Positions 1 to 8,759 of a DNA stretch of 64,000 nt are shown in pieces. The notes beneath the pieces were generated by a model. It saw nothing but the letters and a program-made list of their open reading frames with translations. It was not told the origin of the DNA and did no database searches. The stretch is from positions 1 to 64,000 of the forward strand of contig NZ_WTLI01000016.1 in NCBI RefSeq assembly GCF_011421635.1, written 5' to 3'. This DNA is from Paenibacillus turpanensis. GTDB lineage: Bacteria; Bacillota; Bacilli; Paenibacillales; YIM-B00363. Each line of letters begins with the position of its first letter. Position 1 is the first letter of the stretch. The translations under genes were made by a program, and so were the position numbers.

Positions 1-64
1 GGCATGACTCCGGAATTAGGGGGCCTAACCGTTATCGGCATCAGATTTCGTGATTTTTGTAAAT

Positions 65-85
65 TAATACAAATAACTTGTATTA
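65..85. repeat. 8-bp perfect inverted repeat, operator-like
   Basis: TAATACAA at 65-72 is followed after five bases by its exact reverse complement TTGTATTA at 78-85. It is AT-rich with a short spacer, as in many dimeric repressor operators. No flanking gene within 1 kb gives it a target, so its role is unknown. Confidence 0.5.
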
Positions 86-130
86 GCTAGTCGGGTGCAT
101 CGGGTCAACTAAGTGCAGCAAATGCTAACT

Positions 131-153
131 AGGACTAGCTAGGACTAGCTAGG
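131..153. repeat. 10-bp tandem repeat (AGGACTAGCT)
   Basis: AGGACTAGCT occurs at 131-140 and 141-150 and begins a third time at 151-153. The unit contains the palindrome CTAG and forms CTAGCTAG-like words. More CTAG words lie nearby at about 88, 129, 195 and 311. Confidence 0.8.
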
Positions 154-251
154 TATGGTCAAACAAACCAAGGCAACCAAGCAAAACATGACAAGCTAGC
201 CATACAACCAAAACTACCAAAACAACCAAGCAGCAAAAGCAAACCTTAAAC

Positions 252-305
252 CAAGACACAAGACACAAGACACAAGACACAAGACACAAGACACAAGACA
301 CAAGA
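252..305. repeat. Heptanucleotide tandem repeat (CAAGACA)n
   Basis: Seven perfect consecutive copies of CAAGACA occupy 252-300, followed by a partial copy CAAGA at 301-305. A 7-bp unit is not a multiple of three, so copy-number change would shift any reading frame across it. No frame with a credible start spans it. A spacer length effect or an assembly-sensitive microsatellite are the simplest readings. Confidence 0.9.
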
Positions 306-948
306 TCAAACTAGCTAACCATGTAAACTAAGACAACAAGAGTAACCATAACTAACCAATTCATCTCAAATTTAGACAAGCAAAAAATCTAAGTAATTTC
401 AGTCGAGTTTTCTAGATAAATACAAGTTCAGAGGAGCATGACGACTGCAACCAAGTCGACTCAAGTCCATTGGAATAGAAGAGTCTAACCACAGCCTATC
501 GGATTGTAGACAGTCAGCCGGTCAAACCAAGTCCGGCGACCTTGCTTCATTTCTGATATAGTTCGAAGAGTTCTCATGCTTGGCTTTAAATAAACGTCTG
601 GATGGATTCGAAACGGAAGACTAGAAGTTGGAATCTGAAATCTGAAATCAAAAATTGAGTTTGGAAGTTTGATTGGAAAGTCGGTATCTATTTCGTACGA
701 GATAGGTATCGGCTTTTTGTTTTTTTTGAAGAGGAGGGCGGTGCATTTATACCTGTCGTGATATACGTCGTCCGTTTGTTTGTGTCGTCGGCAAAATCGT
801 ATGTTACCAGCCCTATGAAACTCCGCATCCACTGCGATGTGCGGGACGGCACATCCTTTTGAATGTTAGAAGATAAATAGTTCATGTTGTAGATCCAGTG
901 TTGAGGCCTTCATTCATGCTAAGTGCCGCAAGATAAATAGATGGCCTA

Positions 949-984
949 TGAATGCAGCAATGAATGCAACAATGAATGCGACAT
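949..984. repeat. 12-bp imperfect tandem repeat, three copies
   Basis: Units TGAATGCAGCAA (949-960), TGAATGCAACAA (961-972) and TGAATGCGACAT (973-984) follow one another directly. They lie about 160 bases upstream of addB. No function is visible. Confidence 0.8.
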
Positions 985-1045
985 TAACGAGCTGTTCTAA
1001 AAACGAAGTTACCAAAAAACCGAACATGCGATCCCTATTTTTGTA

Positions 1046-1054
1046 TGTTAAAAT
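1046..1054 (+). promoter_or_regulatory. Candidate extended -10 promoter for the addBA operon
   Basis: TGTTAAAAT fits an extended -10 (TGN followed by TAAAAT at 1049-1054). No convincing -35 hexamer lies 17 bases upstream. A start near 1061 would give an untranslated leader of about 85 bases before addB. The call rests on one element only. Confidence 0.35.
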
Positions 1055-1146
1055 AGCATAAAGAATCAAAAGCAGGAGAGTCTATTTGCCTTCATGAGAT
1101 TTTGGGCTAAATATCTAGGCTTTTTTCATAGATCAGGGGTGTTGAC

Positions 1147-4100
1147 ATGGCAGTTCGGTTTATTATCGGCCGCTCGGGCAGCGGAAAGACGGAGCGATGC
1201 TTGTCGGAAATTCGCGACCGTTTGCGGGAAAAGCCCGACGGCGGGCCGCTTATTTTTTTAGTGCCGGAGCAGGCGACCTTTCAGGCGGATTATGCGCTGG
1301 TTTCTAACCCAGAGACAGCTGGTGTGCTGAGGGCGCAGAGCCTTAGCTTTCGGCGGCTTGCGTTCCGCGTGATGCAGGAGACAGGGGGGACGGCGGCAAC
1401 GTACATAGACGATACCGGCAAAAAAATGCTGCTGTACAAGCTGTTCCACCGGAAGCAGAAGGAGCTGAAGCTGTTCCGGGGGACCTCACGTCAAGCTGGT
1501 TTTATCGATAAGCTGAACGATATGTTTAATGAGTTTAAACGGTATCGGGTAGGGGCGAAGGAGCTGCTTGACTACGCACAGGAGGCGGACGGACATGGGG
1601 CTGCCCTGCAGGACAAGCTGTCGGACATTTCGCTGCTGTACGAGGATTTTGAGCAGTCCCTAAAGGGGCTCTATGTGGATTCGGAGGATTACTTGGCGCA
1701 TTTGGCGGAAGGGATTCCGCATTCACCGTCGATCCGCGAGTCGGAGATTTGGCTGGATGGGTTTAACGGGTTTACCCCTCAGGAGTTGGCCGTTGTCGAG
1801 CAGTTGTTCGTCCACTGCCGCTCCGTCACAGTATCGCTCTGCGTGGACCGGGAATACCGCGCGGGAGAGCAGCCGGACGAGCTGGAATTGTTTCATCCGA
1901 CAGCTGTAACGATGCGGAAGCTGAACGAAATGATAGACGAGCGAGGCGTTACGAGAGAGCCGGCGCTCGTGCTGAAGGAGCAGGCAAGACATACGCACAG
2001 TCCGGTGCTAGCTCATGTGGAGCAGGGCTATGGACGGCGCACGGCTTCCGCATTCACCGCAGTGGGAGCAAATGTGGACAGCGAGCTCGCGCTGCGAGCG
2101 GCATTAAACCGCAGGGTTGAGGTTGAAGCTGCGGCGAGAGAGATTTTGCGCCTTGCAGCTGAAAACGGCCGCAGGTTTCGGGATTTTGCCGTTCTTGTGC
2201 GCAATGCCGAGGCTTATGAGGATTATATTTCGGCCGTGTTTACGGACTACGGCATTCCGTACTTTATGGATCAGAAGCGAAGCGTGCTGCATCACCCGCT
2301 TGCCGAGCTAATTCGCTCCGCCTTGGAGACGGTCACTGGCTACTGGCGGTACGACGCTGTTTTTCGCGCAGCGAAGACGGAACTGCTGTTTCCGCAGGAG
2401 GCGGCGAACAACGAAGAAGCGCTAGAAGCGGCGCGAACGGGAATGGACGCTCTGGAGAACTATGTGCTGGCGTTCGGCATCCAAGGCTCGCGCTGGACGG
2501 ACGACAGGCCGTGGACGTATACGCATTCCGCCGGACTGGAAGAGCAGGATGAACAGAGCAGACAGGAGCGGAACGAAGCCTTTTTACAAAAAATCAACAC
2601 GTATCGGCGGTGGATTGCCGGTCCGCTTGGAGCGTTTGAACGCAAGCTGAAGGGGGCCAAAACCGTACGAGACATGGCTGCCGCTCTGTATGCAATGCTG
2701 GAAGGGATCCAGGTTCCCGAACGGCTGGAAGCTTGGAGCGCACAGTGCGAGGAACGCGGCGAGCCGGAAAAGGCACGAGAGCACGGGCAGATGTGGGATC
2801 GCATTGTCGATCTTTTTGACCAGATTGTAGAAATGGCTGGGGATGACGAGCTCCCGTTGGAGTGGTTTGCAGGCATGGTAGAGACGGGGCTGGAGAGCAT
2901 CAAGCTCGGCCTGGTCCCGCCTTCGCTGGACCAGGTGCTGGTGGGGAGCTTGGAGCGGTCTAAGACGTTCCGCATTAAGCATTTATTTCTGCTTGGCGTC
3001 AATGACGGCGTGCTTCCGGCTAAAGGCGCGGAGGGCGGCAGCTTGTTTTCCGAGCCAGAGCGGGAAACGCTGGCGGCTACAGGGCTTGAGCTGGCTCCGG
3101 GAGCACGGCGCAAGCTGCTGGATGAGCAGTATTTGATTTATACGGCGCTGTCGGCGGCCGAGGAGCGGCTGTGGCTTAGTTATCCTCTTGCTGACGAGGA
3201 GGGAAGAGGGCTGCTTCCGTCTGAGGTCATCCGCAGAGTGAAGCAGCTCGTTCCGGGCGTGCAGGAAAAGCTGCTGGCCGGCGAGCCGAACACCTGGGAA
3301 CAGGCAGCGGCGCAGCTGCCTTTTATCGCGCATCCGAAAACGGTTCTGCCTCTCCTGCTGGCACAGCTGCGGAAGTGGAAGGCAGGGGAAAGCATTCATG
3401 CATTGTGGTGGTCGATCTACAATTGGTACTGCATGCAGCCGGATTGGCGCGAGGAGCTTCGCCTGCGGGTGCGCTCATTATTTTATACGAACGAGGAATC
3501 ACCGCTATCCGGTACGTCGCCGGAGCTGCTGTATGGAGGCAGCCTGACGGCGAGCATATCCAGGCTCGAGCGGTTTGCCGCTTGTCCGTTTTCGTTTTTT
3601 GCGGCGCATGGGCTGCGGCTGCAGGAACGGCGGGTGTATAAGCTGGAAACGCCTGATATCGGGCAGTTTTATCATGCGGCGCTGCATGCCGTGCTGGCCG
3701 AGCTGGCGCGGCGGGGCATCGATCTGCGCGAGGTGACGGAGGAGCAGTACGCCGAGCTGGCCGCGCATGCGGTAGAGCAGCTGATTCCGCGGCTGCAAAA
3801 CGAAATCCTGCTCAGCAGCAAGCGGCACGGCTATATTTCCCGAAGGCTGCGCGAGGTTGTTTCGCAAACGGCGGCGGTGCTCGGCAAGCAGGCCGGTTAC
3901 GGGGAATTTGTCCCGGCGGGACTGGAGCTGCAATTCGGGCGGGGCGGGCATCTGCCCGCACTTGAGCTTCCACTGGAAGCGGGCCGGTCAATGCAGCTGG
4001 AAGGGCGGATTGACCGCGTAGACCGCGCCGTCATCGACGGTGACAGCTACTTGCGCGTCATCGATTATAAATCGAGCAGCCGCGCATTGTCGCTGGCTGA

Positions 4101-4683
4101 AGTTTATTACGGGCTGTCGCTGCAGCTGCTCGCTTATTTGGACGCGGCCGTGACCCATGCGCAGAGCTGGCTCGGTGAACCGGCCAGAGCGGCCGGAGTG
4201 CTTTATTTCCATGTGCACTATCCGATGCTTAAGCCGGGCAAGGCGATTGGGGCGGAGTCGGCCAAGGAGCTGCTGTTCAAGACATATAAAATGCGCGGAC
4301 TGCTGCTGGAGCATAAAGAAGTGATCGAAAAAATGGACGGGACGCTCGAAAGCGGCTACTCCGAGGTCATTCCGGTGCGGCTGAAAAAGGATGGGGGCTT
4401 TGCTCACGGTTCCTCGGTTGCTCCGGAGAAGAAGTGGAACGAGCTTCGTACCTTTGTGCGGAAAAAGATGAGCGACATCGGCTCGAATCTTCTATCGGGT
4501 AATGTTGAGATCGCGCCGTACCGTCTCGGAAACAAGACAGCCTGCTCTTTTTGTCCCTACAAGCCGGTTTGTCAGTTTGATCGCTTGATGGAGGGCAATG
4601 ATTATCGGAATCTCTCGCCTGTGAAATCAGAGCAGATATGGGAACACGTGGAAAAGGAGGCGGAGCGTGATGACATCGGCTAA
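1147..4683 (+). CDS. addB: ATP-dependent helicase/deoxyribonuclease subunit B
   Basis: AddB is the partner of AddA in the heterodimer that resects double-strand DNA ends and recognises Chi in Bacillales (family knowledge). At 1178 aa it has the usual length. A P-loop-like GRSGSGKT lies at residues 8-15. The C-terminal RecB-type nuclease shows VIDYKSS with Asp973 and Lys975 and a following QLLAYL motif. Four cysteines able to hold the AddB iron-sulphur cluster are at 813, 1133, 1136 and 1142. The ATG at 1147 has AGGGGT six bases upstream. The 3' end overlaps addA by about 15 bases, so translation is probably coupled. Confidence 0.96.
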   Translation: MAVRFIIGRSGSGKTERCLSEIRDRLREKPDGGPLIFLVPEQATFQADYALVSNPETAGVLRAQSLSFRRLAFRVMQETGGTAATYIDDTGKKMLLYKLFHRKQKELKLFRGTSRQAGFIDKLNDMFNEFKRYRVGAKELLDYAQEADGHGAALQDKLSDISLLYEDFEQSLKGLYVDSEDYLAHLAEGIPHSPSIRESEIWLDGFNGFTPQELAVVEQLFVHCRSVTVSLCVDREYRAGEQPDELELFHPTAVTMRKLNEMIDERGVTREPALVLKEQARHTHSPVLAHVEQGYGRRTASAFTAVGANVDSELALRAALNRRVEVEAAAREILRLAAENGRRFRDFAVLVRNAEAYEDYISAVFTDYGIPYFMDQKRSVLHHPLAELIRSALETVTGYWRYDAVFRAAKTELLFPQEAANNEEALEAARTGMDALENYVLAFGIQGSRWTDDRPWTYTHSAGLEEQDEQSRQERNEAFLQKINTYRRWIAGPLGAFERKLKGAKTVRDMAAALYAMLEGIQVPERLEAWSAQCEERGEPEKAREHGQMWDRIVDLFDQIVEMAGDDELPLEWFAGMVETGLESIKLGLVPPSLDQVLVGSLERSKTFRIKHLFLLGVNDGVLPAKGAEGGSLFSEPERETLAATGLELAPGARRKLLDEQYLIYTALSAAEERLWLSYPLADEEGRGLLPSEVIRRVKQLVPGVQEKLLAGEPNTWEQAAAQLPFIAHPKTVLPLLLAQLRKWKAGESIHALWWSIYNWYCMQPDWREELRLRVRSLFYTNEESPLSGTSPELLYGGSLTASISRLERFAACPFSFFAAHGLRLQERRVYKLETPDIGQFYHAALHAVLAELARRGIDLREVTEEQYAELAAHAVEQLIPRLQNEILLSSKRHGYISRRLREVVSQTAAVLGKQAGYGEFVPAGLELQFGRGGHLPALELPLEAGRSMQLEGRIDRVDRAVIDGDSYLRVIDYKSSSRALSLAEVYYGLSLQLLAYLDAAVTHAQSWLGEPARAAGVLYFHVHYPMLKPGKAIGAESAKELLFKTYKMRGLLLEHKEVIEKMDGTLESGYSEVIPVRLKKDGGFAHGSSVAPEKKWNELRTFVRKKMSDIGSNLLSGNVEIAPYRLGNKTACSFCPYKPVCQFDRLMEGNDYRNLSPVKSEQIWEHVEKEAERDDIG

Positions 4684-7600
4684 TCAATCTAACGCAGCGG
4701 GTCCGAAGTGGACGGATGATCAGTGGAATGCGATCACGGTACGCGACACGAATTTGCTGGTCGCTGCGGCAGCGGGCTCGGGCAAAACGGCGGTGCTCGT
4801 GGAACGGCTCATTCGCCGGATTACCGATCCCGATCGGCCGACCGATGTCGACCGCCTGCTGGTGGCAACCTTTACGAAGGCGGCTGCGGACGAAATGCGG
4901 CACCGGATTCGCGACGCCTTGGAAAAGGCGCTGGAGCGCACTCCGGAATCGAGGCATATCCGCAAGCAGCTGGCGGTGCTCAATCGGGCTTCAATCACAA
5001 CGCTGCATTCGTTCTGCATGGAAATTTTGCAGCGGTATTCTCATGTAATCGGGCTGGACCCCGGCTTCCGCATTGCCAACGAAACGGAAGCGGCGCTGCT
5101 GCGTCAAGAGGTGCTGGGCGAGCTGTTTGAGGGCTATTACGGCGAAAACGGCGAGGAAAGCGGATTTTGGCGGCTTGCGGAATCGTTCGGGGGCGAGCGC
5201 GGCGATGAAGAGCTGTATGCTCTCGTAGAGCGGCTGTATGATTTTTCGCGAAGCCATCCATGGCCGGATTATTGGTTATCCGAAATGGCCGGACAGTTTT
5301 TGACCGATGGCGGCAATCAGCTGTGGATGGACAGCCTGATCGAGGATATTGCTCTGGAGCTTGACGGGATGCAGCAGCATGCCGAGCAGGCGCTGGCACT
5401 CTGCCGCAAGCCGGGAGGACCGGCGCCTTATGCGGCGGCGATTCAAGAGGATCTGGATATGCTCGCCCGGTTGACCGAGCAGGCGACGGCGCGTTCTTGG
5501 GACGGCCTCTATGCGCAATTCGCTGTAGGCGGCTTTGCCGCTTTCAAGCGTGTGAAGGCGGACGAGACGGACGCGCGGCTGCAGGAGCAGGTCAAAGCGC
5601 TGCGCGAGCAGGTGAAGAAGCAGTGGAAGGCGCTGAAGGATCAGCTGTTTGACCGGCCGCCTGAAGCCTATCTGGAGGAGGTTCGCGCGCTGGCGCCTGA
5701 TATGGAGCTGCTGGCGCGAATCGTAAAGGAATTTTCAGCCGCATACAGCCGTGCAAAATCCGAGAAGGGGCTGCTTGATTTTTCCGATCTGGAGCATTTT
5801 GCGCTGGAAATTTTGCGGGATCCTTCTTCTGAGCCGGATCGTCTGCAGCCTTCTGAGGCGGCGCTCTCTTACCGCGAGCAGTTTGACGAGGTGATGCTGG
5901 ACGAGTACCAGGATACGAACCGCGTACAGGAGACGATTGTGTGGCTGCTTTCACGGGAAGGTACGGGCAACCGGTTTATGGTCGGCGACGTGAAGCAAAG
6001 TATTTATAAATTCAGGCTGGCGGAACCGGAGCTTTTCATGGAGAAATACCGCACCTATGGCGATGGGAAGCCGAAGGGCCAAGTCCGTGAAGCAGCCGAA
6101 CAGCAAGCAAGCGGACACGGTTTAGCGGATTTCAATGGCTTGCCAACGAGGGGAACGAACGGAGAAGAACAGGCTCTGTCCGGTGCTCAAGCGTCGTCTG
6201 CAACAGGACGCCGAATCGACCTTGCGCGCAATTTCCGGAGCCGTGCGGAGGTCGTCGACGCCGTCAACTTTATTTTCAAGCAAATCATGCATGAGCGCGC
6301 TGCTGAAATGGACTACGATGAGCGGGCGGAGCTGGTATGCGGTGCGGAATACCCAGATCCCGGCTTTAGCGGACATGATCTCAGCACCGAGCTGCTGCTC
6401 GTCGATCGTGACTTCGGAGACATTTCCGACGGCGAAGCTTCCGTGGAAAGCAGTGATTCCGCCGAAACGGAAGAAACGGCCGTGGACCGGATTGCCGAGG
6501 AAGCGCGGGAGCTGGAGACGGCGCAGCTGGAGGCGCGTCTGATTGCGGAGCGCATTCGGGCGCTGATGGGCCAGGTGCCGGGCATCGAAGCGATGCGTGT
6601 GGCGGATCGAAAACAAGGACTGCGCCCGATCCAGTTTCGCGATATCGTCATTCTGATGCGGGCAACCGAGCAGTGGGCGCCGGTATTCATGGAGGAGCTG
6701 CGCATGGTCGGCATTCCTTCCTATGCGGAGCTGAGCACGGGGTATTTTGCTGCGGTTGAGGTGGAGGTGGTGATCTCGCTGCTGCAAACGATCGACAATC
6801 CGCTGCAGGATATTCCGCTTGCGGCTGTGCTTCGCTCTCCGGTGGCCGGGCTAACGGCTGACGAATTGGCACGGATCCGATTAGCCGACCGCAAAGCGCC
6901 GTATTATGAGGCGGCCGCGGCTTTCGTCGCCAGCGAGGAAAACCGCTCGGAGCTGCAGGACAAGCTGGGCCGGTTTTTAGAAAAGCTCTCGGGGTGGAGA
7001 ACACGAGCGCGGCAAGGCTCTCTGGCTGATTTGATCTGGCAGCTGTACCGCGAAACCGGCTATTACGACTTTGTCGGCGGCTTGCCGGGAGGCACACAGC
7101 GGCAGGCCAATTTGCGCGCGCTGTACGACCGGGCTAGACAGTTTGAGACAACCTCGATGCGCGGCTTGTTCCGGTTTTTGCGTTTTATCGAGCGGATGAA
7201 GGAAAGCGGAAGCGATCTGGGAGCGGCCAGGGCACTTGGCGAGCAGGAGGACGTTGTCCGCATCATGACCATTCACAAAAGTAAAGGCTTGGAATTCCCG
7301 GTTGTTTTCGTGGCGGGAATGGGCAAGAAATTCAATGAAATGGACTTGAACGGAAACTTCCTTCTGCATAAGCGGCTCGGGTTTGGGCCTCGGTATACCG
7401 ATAGTGAGCTGCGGATCAGCTATCCTTCGCTTCCGGCAGTGGCGATTAAGCGGAGGCTGCGCAGAGAAATGCTGGCGGAGGAAATGCGCGTGCTTTATGT
7501 CGCGCTTACCCGCGCGAAGGAAAAGCTGATCCTCTGCGGCACGCTGCAAAATGCAGCGAAGCAGCTATCCCGCTGGTCGGCGCTGCTCAGCCGCGAGGAG

Positions 7601-8668
7601 CTGCAGCTGCCGGGGGCGGCGCTGCTTGGCGCCCGCAGCTACTTGGATTGGCTGGGCGCGTCCTTGATCCGCCATCCGGATGCGGCTGTACTGCGCGAAG
7701 CTGCGGCGGAAGGGTCGGAGGAATCGGCTCCGGCGGGTACGCGTGGCCGGCTTGCAGAAATGCTGCACGGCGAGCGCTCGCGCTGGCTGGTCGGCTTTGC
7801 TAAGCCGGAAATGCTCGCCCAGGCCGCCGTAGCGCTGAGCGCGGCAGATCCGGCGATGGAGGCTGCAGTTGCGCGAGTGGAGCCGGTGCCGGCAGAGGAG
7901 CTGCCGGAGGCACGGATAGCGGCAGCACGGCTGGAGTGGGCTTATTCCTACCCTAAGGCGCCGTATGTGTTTTCGAAAACGACGATATCGGAGATGAAGC
8001 GGCGCTTCTCGGAACGGGAAAACGAAGAAGAGGCTGCTCATTTCGATTTAATGCGTGCTAGAAGCGTCGACAAGGAGCGAAAACACATCGATCAGCCGCA
8101 CCGCCGTCCAAAGTTTTTGGAGGCGCAGTCGCTCACCGCTGCGGAGCGCGGGATTGCTTATCATACGGTGATGCAGCTCATTCCACTGGATGGCTCGGAC
8201 GCTATCGATTCGGAGAAAGCGGTAGAGGCGCTGGATGCGATGGTAGAAAAAAGGCTGCTGACGAAAGTACAGCGGGAGGCCGTTGATCCAGCGTTGATCA
8301 CGTCATTTTTTGCCACGCCGATTGGACAGAGGCTGCTTTCTGCTAGAGATGTTCGCAGGGAGGTTCCGTTCTCACTTGGATTGCCCGCCGAAGAGGTATA
8401 CGGTCAGGAGCTGGCAGAGCAGCTGCAGGGGGAAACCGTGCTTGTGCAGGGGGTTATCGACTGCTTGTTCCAGGACGAGCAAGGTTTGGTGCTGCTAGAT
8501 TTTAAAACCGACGCGGTCTATGGCGGAAGGCTGGAAGAGCTGCGGGAACGGTACCGGCTGCAGCTTAGCGTGTATCGGAAAGCGGTGGAAATCGCCTGGA
8601 AACGCGAAGTTACGGAATCTTATCTGTTTTTCTTCAATGGAGCGCATTTAATAGAGATGAACTCGTAA
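4667..8668 (+). CDS. addA: ATP-dependent helicase/nuclease subunit A
   Basis: AddA is the motor and nuclease subunit of AddAB, a UvrD-type superfamily 1 helicase with a C-terminal RecB-like nuclease. Walker A GSGKT has its lysine at residue 40, DEYQDT lies near 412, and late helicase motifs include IHKSKGLEFPVVF and YVALTRAKEKL. The nuclease motif LLDFKTD has Asp1278 and Lys1280. The start is GTG 4667 or the adjacent ATG 4670; AGGAGG at 4655-4660 serves both. At 1333 aa it is about 100 residues longer than my recollection of Bacillus AddA. Part of the excess is a low-complexity insert at about residues 468-513, rich in Gly, Ala, Gln and Ser, between KYRTYGDG and the helicase motif RKIDL/NFRSR region. 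Confidence 0.96.
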   Translation: MMTSANQSNAAGPKWTDDQWNAITVRDTNLLVAAAAGSGKTAVLVERLIRRITDPDRPTDVDRLLVATFTKAAADEMRHRIRDALEKALERTPESRHIRKQLAVLNRASITTLHSFCMEILQRYSHVIGLDPGFRIANETEAALLRQEVLGELFEGYYGENGEESGFWRLAESFGGERGDEELYALVERLYDFSRSHPWPDYWLSEMAGQFLTDGGNQLWMDSLIEDIALELDGMQQHAEQALALCRKPGGPAPYAAAIQEDLDMLARLTEQATARSWDGLYAQFAVGGFAAFKRVKADETDARLQEQVKALREQVKKQWKALKDQLFDRPPEAYLEEVRALAPDMELLARIVKEFSAAYSRAKSEKGLLDFSDLEHFALEILRDPSSEPDRLQPSEAALSYREQFDEVMLDEYQDTNRVQETIVWLLSREGTGNRFMVGDVKQSIYKFRLAEPELFMEKYRTYGDGKPKGQVREAAEQQASGHGLADFNGLPTRGTNGEEQALSGAQASSATGRRIDLARNFRSRAEVVDAVNFIFKQIMHERAAEMDYDERAELVCGAEYPDPGFSGHDLSTELLLVDRDFGDISDGEASVESSDSAETEETAVDRIAEEARELETAQLEARLIAERIRALMGQVPGIEAMRVADRKQGLRPIQFRDIVILMRATEQWAPVFMEELRMVGIPSYAELSTGYFAAVEVEVVISLLQTIDNPLQDIPLAAVLRSPVAGLTADELARIRLADRKAPYYEAAAAFVASEENRSELQDKLGRFLEKLSGWRTRARQGSLADLIWQLYRETGYYDFVGGLPGGTQRQANLRALYDRARQFETTSMRGLFRFLRFIERMKESGSDLGAARALGEQEDVVRIMTIHKSKGLEFPVVFVAGMGKKFNEMDLNGNFLLHKRLGFGPRYTDSELRISYPSLPAVAIKRRLRREMLAEEMRVLYVALTRAKEKLILCGTLQNAAKQLSRWSALLSREELQLPGAALLGARSYLDWLGASLIRHPDAAVLREAAAEGSEESAPAGTRGRLAEMLHGERSRWLVGFAKPEMLAQAAVALSAADPAMEAAVARVEPVPAEELPEARIAAARLEWAYSYPKAPYVFSKTTISEMKRRFSERENEEEAAHFDLMRARSVDKERKHIDQPHRRPKFLEAQSLTAAERGIAYHTVMQLIPLDGSDAIDSEKAVEALDAMVEKRLLTKVQREAVDPALITSFFATPIGQRLLSARDVRREVPFSLGLPAEEVYGQELAEQLQGETVLVQGVIDCLFQDEQGLVLLDFKTDAVYGGRLEELRERYRLQLSVYRKAVEIAWKREVTESYLFFFNGAHLIEMNS

Positions 8669-8759
8669 TACGGCCGTTCGAATACGGGGGCCTAGCATTT
8701 TATGCACCGATGAGATGATTGGATTTAGTAGAGAAACGAGATGAGGGGAGAGGGTTCCG

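Larger units (their letters stand above)
1..1146. other. Gene-free region with simple repeats upstream of addB
   Basis: No reading frame here has a ribosome binding site together with protein-like composition. The longest (minus strand, about 485-832) reads as random sequence. From about 80 to 320 the plus strand is very rich in A and C and contains many CTAG tetranucleotides and CCAAG/CAAGA words. It also carries a 10-bp tandem repeat, a 7-bp tandem repeat and an inverted repeat, listed separately. The decamer AGATAAATAG occurs at 871-880 and again at 931-940. Composition is clearly unlike the GC-richer coding DNA that follows. It could be decayed coding DNA, a repeat-rich spacer or an untranslated transcript. 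Confidence 0.6.

Noticed and set aside
252..305. Possible CRISPR array
   Set aside because: The 7-bp units are contiguous, with no spacers and no cas genes nearby.
485..832. Minus-strand open frame of 115 codons in the left gene-free region
   Set aside because: No ribosome binding site, random-looking composition and no domain; it overlaps a second equally poor frame.
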